This document shows, one piece after another, positions 19,180 to 28,859 of a stretch of 64,000 nt of DNA; position 1 is the stretch's first letter, and each line of letters begins with the position of its first letter. The stretch is from an uncultured Ruminococcus sp. (GTDB lineage Bacteria > Bacillota > Clostridia > Oscillospirales > Ruminococcaceae): the NCBI GenBank assembly GCA_947345935.1, contig CAMZZN010000006.1:1-64000 (forward strand), given 5' to 3'. The notes beneath the pieces are model-generated. The model ran no database searches, was not told the DNA's origin, and worked only from the letters and a program-made list of their open reading frames with translations. The position numbers were made by a program, and so were the translations under genes.

Positions 19180-21201
19180 ATGAAGAAAAATCTTAAAAGA
19201 TCGGCTGCCGCAATATCAGCAGCTGCAATGGCAGCAGTAATGACCGGCGCCGTAAACGTGCCTGCCTCGACGGCAGAAACAGAAATGACAGTTTTCCCGT
19301 ATACTATCGAAGGCGAGGACATGAAAGACGCTGTTCTCTGGGAAAATATCTACAACCAGGAATTTCCCGGATATTCCGGCAAGGGCTTTACCTACGTGAC
19401 CAGCGGCGCCGTTTCCTTTGAAGTAAACGTTCCGGAGGACGGAATGTACGAGGTAAGCGCACGCTGCGTACAGATACTTGACGAGGGCGGCCGTCAGCAG
19501 ACAATTGCTGTCAACGGCGTTGAATATTCCCTTACCGTACCGTACTACGATACATGGACTGATGTCAATATAGGCGTCGTACGTCTGAAAAAGGGCGTGA
19601 ACGAGATCTCTTTCCTGAATAAGTACGGATATCTCGCAATCGATACAGTCACCGTCAAGGAAGCCGTTTTCCCTGACGTTACACAAGCTGATGCAGTTCC
19701 CTGCGACCCTAAGGCTACAGCTGAGACAAAGTCGCTTATGAGCTATCTCCACAGCGTTTACGGCAAGCATATCATTTCCGGACAGCAGGAAATCTACGGC
19801 GGCGGTCATGCAGTTCAGACTACTATCAGATATGACGCTGAAAAGGATATATGCGTTGACAGCGACGGCGTTGAATACACTATCGACCGTGACAGCAAAG
19901 GCGAGGACAAAGACGGTAATATCATCTACTGGCACTGCACCGGAGCGGACGGCAAGGTTTACGATTACAACGAACAAAACCGCAACTACAAATACGAATA
20001 TTACGATCAGGAATTTGACTGGATCGCCGATCTTTCAGGCGAATATCCCGCTATCAGAGGCTTTGATTTCATGAACTACAATCCCCTCTACGGCTGGGAC
20101 GACGGTACAACCCAGCGTGCTGTCGATTGGGTGAAGAACAGAGGCGGTATCGCTACTGCCTGCTGGCATATCAATATCCCTACCGATTTTGAAAATTATA
20201 CTCCCGGCGATGCCGTTGACTGGAGCAAATGCACATACAAGCCCAATAAGCAGTTCAAAATTGCAAATGCTGTTAAGGCAGGCACAAAGGAAAACGAATA
20301 TTTTGATATGGCTATCGAAGATCTGGCGGAACAGTTAAAAATCCTCCAGGACAACAATGTGCCGATCCTGTTCAGACCATTCCATGAAGCAGAAGGCAAC
20401 CCCAGCACGACTTCCGATCCGATAGACGGTTCGGGCGCATGGTTCTGGTGGTCGCAGGACGGAGCTGAAGATTACAAAGCTCTCTGGAAATATCTCTACG
20501 ATCAGCTGACCGACAAGTACGGACTGCACAATATTATCTGGGAACAGAACCTTTATGCATGGTCTGACGCTTCCGCCCAGTGGTATGCCGGCGACGACTA
20601 TGTTGACATAGTAGGCTGGGATAAGTACGATACGCAATACAACCGCCACGACGGTAAGACAAGCGGCCCTAACGAGGACTGCAACAGTAATATTTACTGG
20701 TCTATAAACGGCTATGTGAAAAATAAGAAAATGAACGCTATCACCGAGAACAGTACTATACCGAGCATCGGCAACCTTATCACCGAAAAGGCTACCTGGC
20801 TCTACTTCTGTACATGGTATGACAACGGTCAGGATAACTTTATATCCGGTACGGATTTCAATGATCCCGAAAGAGTAAAGGAAATGTACCAGAGTGATTA
20901 CTGCATCACCCTCAGCGAACTGCCCGATAACCTCTACAGCAGCGGAGAAACACCTGAGATATTATGGGGCGACGCAGACTGCGACGGTCAGGTTCTTCTC
21001 AACGACGCCATACTCATCATGCAGGCAATCGGAAATCCCGACGCTTATGGTGTAAACGGTTCCGAACCCACTCATATTACAGAGCAGGGCAAAAGAAACG
21101 GAGATGTTTCCGAAACCGGCAACGATCTTACCAACAAGGACGCTCTTGCGATTCAGAAATATCTGCTTCACCTCGGCGATCTGCCCGAAAAGGCAGAATA
21201 A
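19180..21201 (+). CDS. Secreted CBM35-like + GH26 (beta-mannanase-type) + type I dockerin
   Basis: Signal peptide; YTIEGEDMKDAVL...; HIISGQQEIYGG...PAIRGFDFMNY..LFRPFHEAEG...; C-term ILWGDADCDGQVLLNDAILIMQAIG...LTNKDALAIQKYLLHL. Confidence 0.85.
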   Translation: MKKNLKRSAAAISAAAMAAVMTGAVNVPASTAETEMTVFPYTIEGEDMKDAVLWENIYNQEFPGYSGKGFTYVTSGAVSFEVNVPEDGMYEVSARCVQILDEGGRQQTIAVNGVEYSLTVPYYDTWTDVNIGVVRLKKGVNEISFLNKYGYLAIDTVTVKEAVFPDVTQADAVPCDPKATAETKSLMSYLHSVYGKHIISGQQEIYGGGHAVQTTIRYDAEKDICVDSDGVEYTIDRDSKGEDKDGNIIYWHCTGADGKVYDYNEQNRNYKYEYYDQEFDWIADLSGEYPAIRGFDFMNYNPLYGWDDGTTQRAVDWVKNRGGIATACWHINIPTDFENYTPGDAVDWSKCTYKPNKQFKIANAVKAGTKENEYFDMAIEDLAEQLKILQDNNVPILFRPFHEAEGNPSTTSDPIDGSGAWFWWSQDGAEDYKALWKYLYDQLTDKYGLHNIIWEQNLYAWSDASAQWYAGDDYVDIVGWDKYDTQYNRHDGKTSGPNEDCNSNIYWSINGYVKNKKMNAITENSTIPSIGNLITEKATWLYFCTWYDNGQDNFISGTDFNDPERVKEMYQSDYCITLSELPDNLYSSGETPEILWGDADCDGQVLLNDAILIMQAIGNPDAYGVNGSEPTHITEQGKRNGDVSETGNDLTNKDALAIQKYLLHLGDLPEKAE

Positions 21202-21313
21202 GCCATCGCAAATGAAAATTTCCGGAAAAGCCTTGACATTTTTTACGATCTGGTATACAATATAGGTGATACGATTTAAACAGACGAATAAATTAATCAG
21301 GAGAGTGTTTAAA

Positions 21314-21931
21314 ATGAGTAAGGTCAGGGATTTTTTCGCCAGCCTTAATAAATCTACAAAAATCACACTGATATCCTGCGGCTGCTTCATTGCACTGACC
21401 GTGGTGATACTTGGATTTTTTATCATGTTCCCGATTTCTCCGGGCGATACCGTTCAGGAAAAATACGGACGTGAGGCCAAAGCTTCAAAAAGCAGCGAAA
21501 CGGTACAGACAGTAACGACACAGCCATCGGAAAATGATTCCTATATAGGCTCAAAGGGAACGGCAGTTTCTACAAAGGTTACTACTACACGTTCATCAAG
21601 AAAAAAGAATTTCTCCATTACTGTAACAACGGGAGACGGTTTCTATTCCGGCGGAAGGATTCCTACCGTCGGAACTCCATATGATCCTGAATATCCGGAT
21701 CCTACAGAACCTAACCCTTATTATCCGCCTGAACCGGGAACTGATTATCCGCCGGTGACTGATCCTATTGTAACCGGCGAACCGGTGACCGATCCACCTG
21801 TAACTGAACCTCCGGTGACCGATCCGCCTGTAACTGAACCTCCGGTGACTGATCCGCCTCCGACCGATCCGCCGGCTCCTCCGCCTACCGATCCGCCAGA
21901 CATCGGAAATGGAGATACGCAAAGCTGGTAA
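21314..21931 (+). CDS. Single-pass membrane protein with Pro/Thr-rich extracellular tail
   Basis: TM ITLISCGCFIALTVVILGFFIMF; (PPVTDPPVTEP)n tail; start at MSKVRDFF with RBS aggagag. Confidence 0.6.
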   Translation: MSKVRDFFASLNKSTKITLISCGCFIALTVVILGFFIMFPISPGDTVQEKYGREAKASKSSETVQTVTTQPSENDSYIGSKGTAVSTKVTTTRSSRKKNFSITVTTGDGFYSGGRIPTVGTPYDPEYPDPTEPNPYYPPEPGTDYPPVTDPIVTGEPVTDPPVTEPPVTDPPVTEPPVTDPPPTDPPAPPPTDPPDIGNGDTQSW

Positions 21932-21988
21932 AATAATTTTATATACAGCCGCCGTTAAGGCGGCTACTTTTCTTCTTGTATAAGAAAA

Positions 21989-22018
21989 CGGATGATCTTG
22001 CGATTCATCCGCTTTTTT
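21989..22018 (+). terminator. Intrinsic terminator
   Basis: CGGATGATcttgcgATTCATCCGCTTTTTTTA. Confidence 0.65.
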
Positions 22019-22051
22019 TATTCTGTGCAGCGCCAATGCGAGGCGTTGACT

Positions 22052-22822
22052 TTATTTCTTGTTTCTCTTGTAAATAAAATTAAGCCCCTTGATAAGCAAA
22101 TTACCGTCAAGAATAATATCACGCCGGCAAAGAGGTACTACCAGTTCTGAAAGACCTCCTGTAGCTACAACTGTACACCTTTGACCCAGTTCTTCTTCCA
22201 TGCGCTGAATAACGCCGTCCAGGGCACAGGCATTTGAATAGAGCATTCCGCTCTTCATGCAGTCAATGGTATTGGTACCGATAATGTGACCGGGGTCTTC
22301 AAAATTGATCTTCGGCAACTGTGCTGTCCTGGAAATAAGAGCATCGGCAGAAACACCCATACCAGTCATGATAATACCGCCTCTGTAGCCCTTGTTTTTG
22401 TCAACCACGGAAATAGTAGTGGCAGTTCCCATATCAATGATAATGAGAGGAGCTGTGTACAGATTTATTGCCGCAACGGCATCTGCCACCTGATCGCTTC
22501 CAAGCTGCGCCGGATTGTCAATAAGTATATTCAGACCCGTTTTTACCCCCGGACCTGCCTGCATTATTTCTGTATGAAAAAGCTTCTTTACAGCGCTCTT
22601 GACAGTACCCGTAACTGAGGGAACGACCGAAGACATCACTGCATCATGGACAACGGAAGTATCCATAGAATTCATATCAAAAAGATTTTTCATAAGCGAA
22701 GCATACTCGGCGGCAGTGGCATTGTGATTGGTGGATATCCTTTCAAACAGCACCACATCATCGTTTTTATCAACGCAACCGAAAACTATATTTGTATTTC
22801 CTATATCTACTGCTAAAAGCAT
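22052..22822 (-). CDS. coaX: Type III pantothenate kinase
   Basis: MLLAVDIGNTNIVFGCVD...LIIIDMGTATTISVVDKNKGYRGGIIMTGMGVSADAL. Confidence 0.95.
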   Translation of the reverse strand: MLLAVDIGNTNIVFGCVDKNDDVVLFERISTNHNATAAEYASLMKNLFDMNSMDTSVVHDAVMSSVVPSVTGTVKSAVKKLFHTEIMQAGPGVKTGLNILIDNPAQLGSDQVADAVAAINLYTAPLIIIDMGTATTISVVDKNKGYRGGIIMTGMGVSADALISRTAQLPKINFEDPGHIIGTNTIDCMKSGMLYSNACALDGVIQRMEEELGQRCTVVATGGLSELVVPLCRRDIILDGNLLIKGLNFIYKRNKK

Positions 22823-22941
22823 TATACATTCCTCCTGAAACTACGTTTTTTTTATTATACCATACTTTTTTTAAAAAATCTATACCATTTTCCAGAATTT
22901 TGTGGTATAATAAATTCATACTCATTTACAGGAGGTTAACC

Positions 22942-24147
22942 ATGCTTAAAGGAAAAACAATTTTACTCGGCGTAACTGCCTCTATTGCCGCATATAAGAC
23001 CTGCAATCTTGCACGCATGCTTACAAAACTCGGCGCTGACGTATACGTTGCCATGACCCCCAATTCCCTAAATTTCGTTCATCCGCTGACATTTGAGACG
23101 CTTACTCAGCATAAATGCCTTATCGATTCTTTTGACAGAAATTTTGAATACTGCGTTCAGCACGTTTCTATTGCAAAAAAAGCGGATGTTGTAATGATCG
23201 CTCCGGCAACGGCTAATGTTATCGGAAAGATCGCAGGCGGAATTGCCGACGATATGCTGACTACAACCGTCATGGCTGCGTCCTGTAAAAAAATTATCGC
23301 CCCTGCCATGAATCACAATATGTATCATAATCCTATTGTTCAGGAAAATATAAATAAACTAAGAGTGCATGGCTATGAGATAGTCGAGCCAGTCAGCGGA
23401 ATGCTGGCTAACCGTGATATCGGCGACGGAAAACTTCCGGATGAGGAAACGCTTCTGGAATATATTATCCGGGAAATCGCCTTTGAAAAAGATCTCGCCG
23501 GAAAAAAGATCCTTGTCACCGCAGGTGCAACATATGAAAGCATTGACCCCGTCCGTTTTATCACAAATCATTCCAGCGGAAAAATGGGCTTTGCCCTTGC
23601 CAGGGCTGCTATGCTGCGTGGAGCGGAGGTAACTGTTATCGCCGCCCACACAGATGCTGAACCGCCTATGTTCGTGAACGTTGTACCCGTACAGTCTGCT
23701 GAGGATATGTTCAGCGCCGTAAAGAAATATTACAGTCAGCAGGACTTCATTATAAAAGCTGCCGCCGTCGCAGATTATACTCCGGTTTCAGTATCTGACC
23801 AGAAGATCAAAAAATCCGATGACGATATGTCTATATCTCTCAGGCGAACTGCCGATATTCTCAGTTATATCGGACATAATAAAAAAGAACATCAGGTGAT
23901 CTGCGGATTTTCAATGGAGACGGACAACGTTATTGAAAATTCACGGAAAAAGCTGGCTTCAAAAAATGCGGATATAATCTGTGCCAATTCTCTTAAAGCA
24001 GACGGAGCAGGCTTCGGAACAGATACCAACATTATAACAATGATAACTCCGGAGGGTGACTGTGAGCTTGAGATCATGACAAAATTTGACGCCGCTAACA
24101 TAATACTCACCAGATTGAAAGAAATTCAGGAGGAAAAAATTAAATGA
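22942..24147 (+). CDS. coaBC: Bifunctional phosphopantothenoylcysteine decarboxylase/synthase
   Basis: MLKGKTILLGVTASIAAYKTCNLARML...APAMNHNMY...VTAGATYESIDPVRFITNHSSGKMGFALA; start behind caggagg. Confidence 0.95.
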   Translation: MLKGKTILLGVTASIAAYKTCNLARMLTKLGADVYVAMTPNSLNFVHPLTFETLTQHKCLIDSFDRNFEYCVQHVSIAKKADVVMIAPATANVIGKIAGGIADDMLTTTVMAASCKKIIAPAMNHNMYHNPIVQENINKLRVHGYEIVEPVSGMLANRDIGDGKLPDEETLLEYIIREIAFEKDLAGKKILVTAGATYESIDPVRFITNHSSGKMGFALARAAMLRGAEVTVIAAHTDAEPPMFVNVVPVQSAEDMFSAVKKYYSQQDFIIKAAAVADYTPVSVSDQKIKKSDDDMSISLRRTADILSYIGHNKKEHQVICGFSMETDNVIENSRKKLASKNADIICANSLKADGAGFGTDTNIITMITPEGDCELEIMTKFDAANIILTRLKEIQEEKIK

Positions 24148-25124
24148 AAGTTGCTTTCTTTGATACGAAAAATTACGATATCACGTCTTTTGAACCATAT
24201 GGCAAGGATAACGGGATCACGTTCAAATTCTATGAAACAAAGCTCAACGAAGATACCGCCGATCTGGCAAGGGGATGTCTGGCAGTCTGCGCCTTTGTCA
24301 ACGATACCATTAATGCCGCAGTTATTGACAGACTTTGCGAACTTGGCGTAAAGCTTCTTGCCATGCGCTGCGCCGGATACAATAACGTAGACATAAACTA
24401 CGCAAAGGGAAAACTCGATATTGTACGTGTTCCGGCATACTCGCCTTATGCAGTTGCCGAACACGCTATGGCTCTTCTGCTGACATCTATCCGCCGTGTA
24501 CACAAGGCATATATCCGCACCAGAGATTTTAATTTTTCACTTAACGGACTTACCGGATTCGATCTTCACGGAAAAACGGTTGGCGTAGTCGGCACTGGAA
24601 AAATAGGACGGGTGTTTATCGACATCTGCCGTGGATTCGGAATGCAGGTCATTGCCTATGATAAATTTCCGGCAGAAAACAGCGGTATCGACTACGTAGA
24701 TATAGACGAGCTTTTCCGCCGCAGCGACGTCATCTCTTTCCACTGCCCTCTTACCGAGGAAACATACCACATGATAAGCAGTGAGACGATAGGAACTCTG
24801 AAAAAAGGCGTAGTTATCATCAATACCTCCCGTGGAGCTCTCATTGATGCAGAAGCTCTTCTTGAGGGGATAAAGGCACGTCACATAGGCGCAGCTTGTC
24901 TTGATGTCTATGAAGAAGAGGGCGACGTTTTCTTTGAGGACTTTTCCGGTCATATCATTGCCGATGACGTTCTGGCACGTCTTATTTCCATGCCGAACGT
25001 GATCGTAACATCCCATCAGGCGTTTCTTACCGAAGAAGCTCTCGGAAATATTGCAGAAACCACCGTAAACAATATCATAGCATATTCTAAAGGTGAAAAA
25101 AGCGGCAACGAACTTGTTATCTGA
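24144..25124 (+). CDS. ldhA: D-lactate dehydrogenase (2-hydroxyacid dehydrogenase family)
   Basis: MRCAGYNNVDINYAKG...VGVVGTGKIGRVFIDICRGFGMQVIAYD...INTSRGALIDAEALL; 4-nt overlap with coaBC. Confidence 0.88.
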   Translation: MKVAFFDTKNYDITSFEPYGKDNGITFKFYETKLNEDTADLARGCLAVCAFVNDTINAAVIDRLCELGVKLLAMRCAGYNNVDINYAKGKLDIVRVPAYSPYAVAEHAMALLLTSIRRVHKAYIRTRDFNFSLNGLTGFDLHGKTVGVVGTGKIGRVFIDICRGFGMQVIAYDKFPAENSGIDYVDIDELFRRSDVISFHCPLTEETYHMISSETIGTLKKGVVIINTSRGALIDAEALLEGIKARHIGAACLDVYEEEGDVFFEDFSGHIIADDVLARLISMPNVIVTSHQAFLTEEALGNIAETTVNNIIAYSKGEKSGNELVI

Positions 25125-25148
25125 TTTTATCGGATAATAAGTTCGTTA

Positions 25149-25325
25149 CCAACTTAGCGGGGACTCTGTCCCCACACCCCTGCCAAAGGGTGAATCCACC
25201 CTTTGGAAACCCATTATTAATTATTTTTATTACCTCGTAAAGAGGTAATAAAAATAATTAGAGCAAATACCCATAGAGTCGATTTCTCTTTGATAGGAGA
25301 ATACGAAACAAAATCCATTAAGTTG
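25149..25325 (+). repeat. Multi-hairpin intergenic element, copy A
   Basis: GCGGGGACtctGTCCCC; CCAAAGGGTGaatcCACCCTTTGG; AATTATTTTTATTACCTCgtaaaGAGGTAATAAAAATAATT; outer CAACTTA/TAAGTTG. Confidence 0.75.
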
Positions 25326-25327
25326 AT

Positions 25328-25367
25328 AAAAATCACGGGCATCCGAAATGGATGCCCGTGATTTTTT
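25328..25367. terminator. Bidirectional intrinsic terminator between ldhA and GH3
   Basis: AAAAATCACGGGCATCCgaaatGGATGCCCGTGATTTTTT. Confidence 0.85.
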
Positions 25368-25373
25368 CAGGAC

Positions 25374-26678
25374 TTATTCCAGCTGCATTTTTTCTGATTT
25401 GAGTATCAGTATTCTGCGTACGCTGTCATTTATGCGTTGTTCGCTTATAGTTCCGTTTTTAACGGCTTCTTCAAGCGCTTCAACAGCAGCCTCCATATCC
25501 GCCGGCATAAGGAGTATATCCGCACCGGCATCAATGATCTTTACTGCAAGTTCGCCAGATTCATACATATCCGCAACAGCTCCCATGGCAAGAGAATCTG
25601 TCACAACAACGCCGTTGTATCCCAGCTTTCCTCTCAGTTCATCGGTAATCATCGTCTTTGAAACGGAAGCAGGAAGCTGATCTATATTTGTCATAGTAAT
25701 ATGCCCCATCATGACCATATCCGCACCGGCTTCTATGCCCCTTTTAAAGGCAAGATACTCGTTACGCTCCAGTTCTGCAGCTGTCTTTGACGAAGTTGCC
25801 GTGCCGTAATGAGAATCCTCTGCCGTATCGCCATGCCCCGGAAAATGCTTGAGCGAACAGTAAACCCCTCCGTCGGAAAAACCTTTTACCGCCGAAGCGA
25901 CAAGGTCGGAAGTTTCTGTAAAATCGTCGCTGTAGGCTCTCTGACCTATTACCGTATTTTCCGGATTTGACCATGTATCAGCAACCGGAGCAAAATCAAG
26001 ATTAAATCCAACGGCAGATATATCTTCTGCTATCGTTTTGGCATTGCTGTAAGCCGTTTCTGTTCCATGCTCCTTGTAAGTATACATAGGTTCAAATACA
26101 GTAGTTCCCAGTGAATCGGCGCATCTGGCAACGTTTCCGCCCTCTTCGTCAACAGCATAGAACAAAGGGATACATCCTAAATCCTTCTGAATCTGTTTTG
26201 CATCGGAAAGCATCTGTTTTGCCTGTTCCATTGATTCCAGATTTGCTGAAAAGTAGATCAGTCCCCCGACCGGATACTGCTCCAGACACTGCCTGGTAGT
26301 CTCTCCCGAAGCCGTTACGCTGTCATATCCGGTCAGCGATTCAGGCGTTACAATGAACATCTGACAAATTTTTTCATGCAGACTCATCTGGGCTATTATC
26401 CTGTCATACATATCGCCGTCCGCCGGATTTGCGGGATTTGTAAGTATTTCGGCAGCTGACGTATTTTCCGCCGTGGACTTTTCCGCATCTGCGTATGCGC
26501 CGGCTTCAGTTCCGGTATTCTTTCCGGAAGCTGCGCCGGAATTCTTTTCGCTGTTCTTTACTTCACGCATGAAAACGATTCCTGTTCCTGCCGCAACGAA
26601 AAGTGCAGCGAAACAAACAACAATTATCAGTCTGTGCAGCAGACCTCCATTCGTTTTCCGGTTTTCTTTTTTGTTCAT
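25374..26678 (-). CDS. Glycoside hydrolase family 3 (beta-N-acetylhexosaminidase, NagZ-like), membrane-anchored
   Basis: PLFYAVDEEGGNVAR...LDFAPVADTWSNPENTVIGQRAYS...CSLKHFPGHGDTAEDSHYGTA; start at MNKKEN with AGAAGGAG RBS. Confidence 0.88.
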   Translation of the reverse strand: MNKKENRKTNGGLLHRLIIVVCFAALFVAAGTGIVFMREVKNSEKNSGAASGKNTGTEAGAYADAEKSTAENTSAAEILTNPANPADGDMYDRIIAQMSLHEKICQMFIVTPESLTGYDSVTASGETTRQCLEQYPVGGLIYFSANLESMEQAKQMLSDAKQIQKDLGCIPLFYAVDEEGGNVARCADSLGTTVFEPMYTYKEHGTETAYSNAKTIAEDISAVGFNLDFAPVADTWSNPENTVIGQRAYSDDFTETSDLVASAVKGFSDGGVYCSLKHFPGHGDTAEDSHYGTATSSKTAAELERNEYLAFKRGIEAGADMVMMGHITMTNIDQLPASVSKTMITDELRGKLGYNGVVVTDSLAMGAVADMYESGELAVKIIDAGADILLMPADMEAAVEALEEAVKNGTISEQRINDSVRRILILKSEKMQLE

Positions 26679-26749
26679 TCTGTTATCTCCTTCTGACAAC
26701 GGAAGCAGGATCCTTTCCTGTATCGTTATTGTATATTATGCTCATTTTT

Positions 26750-28681
26750 CTACGACTCATACTCGCAGATGTACCCTGTTTTTCCTTTAAAGATACGGGC
26801 GATCTTTTCATCTTTGAACAGTCCTTCACGCTGGTCGTTCCATGTCCAGCCCTTGTCGTCCACTTTCCACAGCATAAGGTACATTTCCGGAGTTCCGTCC
26901 AGGTCGTCTCTTGACGGTTCTCCCGGATACCACTTCTGATAATCAAAGTTCTCGCCGGTTATCCAATGACCGTATGCCGTGCTGCCTCTTACAGAGGTAT
27001 AACCGCCAATCCATATATAGCTCAGACCTGCCGCCTCTGCCATTTCAGAAGCTTTCTGCATCTCGGCATCGGAAGAAATAGTGATAAGATGACCTCCACG
27101 CTTTATGCATTCGGCATTAGCTTCCGCCCAGTCTACGTCACCTGTAATAAGCTCATACCTTGAATTGTGCGACTGCTGCCTGCGTGCCTCCGTCGGTGTG
27201 AACTGCATCTCACTGATACCGCCGTATGTTTCGTCGGCAACCGCAATGATGATCTTTCTTTCCTTCTTCGGTTCTTCCTTTGAATCGGACATATACTCAA
27301 TACAGTACATATCTTTTTCCTTTTCATAGATCTGGTCAAGTATCTGGTGCATATCGCTGATATTATTGATATTCCAGTATTGACCGCCTGTATTAACTGC
27401 AATCCTATTGTAATCATCGTAGGAGCTGACAGTGCCGATAATAAATATCGGTACTGAAAGTTCATTGGCACGCTTTATTACCTCATCAGCAGTATGCGTA
27501 CTCGCACAGTCATCGCCGTCTGTAAAAGCAATTACACACCTTGCTCCCTGCTGCGCTCCCGAGTTCAGCACAGCCTCCAGCAGCGCATCATAAAGAGCGG
27601 TCTGACCGTAAGCAGACATATTATTAATACCGTTTTTCAGCAGCTGAGGATCATTGGTATGTGTACACATATACATAACATAAGAGTCAAAAGCAATAAG
27701 TTCCGCCTTGTCACCAGACTGATAATCAAGAGCGTCAACAAACTGACTCATAATATTTTGCATCATAGGAAGATCGTAGCCCATGCTTCCTGATTTATCG
27801 GCAACGAGATCAAAGCTTACGCCTTCCCTGCCCTTAAGCTGCTTAACGGACTTTATTTCACGTTCGGCTTCCTTTCCGCCTGAAACCGTTTCCTTTATAC
27901 CGGCTGTCGGCGAACTAAGCATTACAGTTTTTCCCTGATTGTCTTCTGCCGTAAAATACACCTTCACCAGCGGATAATCCGAAACATCTGACGAAACATA
28001 GTTTATATGTAACGGCTGCTTATCGGCTGCAAGCTGTTGAATTCCCGCATAGCCTGCCGGTTTTGCAGTGGTAGGCTGGGTTTTCGGCTGAGATGCCGGC
28101 ACTGCTGTTGTTCCTGTTATAGGCTTGGTTTTCTTTCCGGAAGCAGTAGTTCTTACGGAAGCCCCGGTATCTTCTTCAGGATCTGAGTCGGAAAAACTGT
28201 CCGCTTCCGAACTGCTCGCCGTCGATGATTTATCACCGCTAAAAATAAAATAAAGCAGCACTCCGCAGAGAGCAAGAATTATCACCGTAAGGATTATAAG
28301 TACGGCGACGATTCCCTTACTGCCCTTCTTTTCAGGTTCAGGCGGAATGAACATCCCTTGATTTCCTCCGGGAGGAAAGGGCTGAAATCCCGGATTTACC
28401 GGAGGAGGCTGCTGCGTATGCATTCCTGCGTTCTGTATCTGAGCCCCCCCGTTTATCAGCAGGTGAATATCTCCGCTTGGCTGTTGAAGAGGGTATGCAC
28501 CAACTGCCGTTCCCTGATTTCCGGCATCATTCCGGTATTGCTGTACGTTCAGCGGATTGCCGTTCTGTTGAGATGACTGTGAATTTACTGATTGCTGAAT
28601 GTCTTTTTTCTGCGGCGCACCGCACTTAGTACAAAAAACCGCTTTATCGGGCAGCTGGTTTCCGCATTTAGTGCAAAACAT
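26750..28681 (-). CDS. Zinc-ribbon + TM + vWA + C-type-lectin-like domain protein
   Basis: CTKCGNQLPDKAVFCTKCG; SFDLVADKSGSMGYDLPMM; CTLD-like AEANAECIKRGGHLITISS...IWIGGYTS...WITGENFDYQKWYPGEPS...GWTWNDQ...YICEYE. Confidence 0.8.
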   Translation of the reverse strand: MFCTKCGNQLPDKAVFCTKCGAPQKKDIQQSVNSQSSQQNGNPLNVQQYRNDAGNQGTAVGAYPLQQPSGDIHLLINGGAQIQNAGMHTQQPPPVNPGFQPFPPGGNQGMFIPPEPEKKGSKGIVAVLIILTVIILALCGVLLYFIFSGDKSSTASSSEADSFSDSDPEEDTGASVRTTASGKKTKPITGTTAVPASQPKTQPTTAKPAGYAGIQQLAADKQPLHINYVSSDVSDYPLVKVYFTAEDNQGKTVMLSSPTAGIKETVSGGKEAEREIKSVKQLKGREGVSFDLVADKSGSMGYDLPMMQNIMSQFVDALDYQSGDKAELIAFDSYVMYMCTHTNDPQLLKNGINNMSAYGQTALYDALLEAVLNSGAQQGARCVIAFTDGDDCASTHTADEVIKRANELSVPIFIIGTVSSYDDYNRIAVNTGGQYWNINNISDMHQILDQIYEKEKDMYCIEYMSDSKEEPKKERKIIIAVADETYGGISEMQFTPTEARRQQSHNSRYELITGDVDWAEANAECIKRGGHLITISSDAEMQKASEMAEAAGLSYIWIGGYTSVRGSTAYGHWITGENFDYQKWYPGEPSRDDLDGTPEMYLMLWKVDDKGWTWNDQREGLFKDEKIARIFKGKTGYICEYES

Positions 28682-28747
28682 AGGACAACTCTCCTTCTAT
28701 CGACAAATCTGCCGTTATTCTCCTGTATCAGATATTGCATATAAATT

Positions 28748-28859
28748 AGAACTTGTTCATATAGAAATTGTGTACGGGTTTTCGAACATAATTTTTCAAC
28801 GCAGCAATCGACAAAATTTTCTGAAAAGACATACGTAACTTCTATGTGGACAAGTTTTT
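28748..28859. repeat. Small MITE-like element with terminal inverted repeats (family 1, short form)
   Basis: Left AGAACTTGTTCATATAGAAATTGTGTA; right (RC) AAAACTTGTCCACATAGAAGTTACGTA; core TTTCAACGCAGCAATCGACAAAATTTTCTGAAAAG matches 5643..5680. Confidence 0.6.

Noticed and set aside
19216-19977. 253-aa minus-strand ORF over GH26
   Set aside because: Overlaps signal peptide, CBM and GH26 coding sequence; no recognisable motifs.
21596-22036. Arg-rich RRIGHRRFSYR repeat ORF on minus strand
   Set aside because: Antisense reading of the Pro/Thr-rich tail codons of 21314..21931.
24537-25016. Minus-strand 159-aa ORF inside ldhA
   Set aside because: Antisense to a strongly supported coding region; no RBS or family match.
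26678-26699. Upstream start of the GH3 ORF at 26699
   Set aside because: Start at 26678 has a clear AGAAGGAG ribosome-binding site; upstream codons overlap it.
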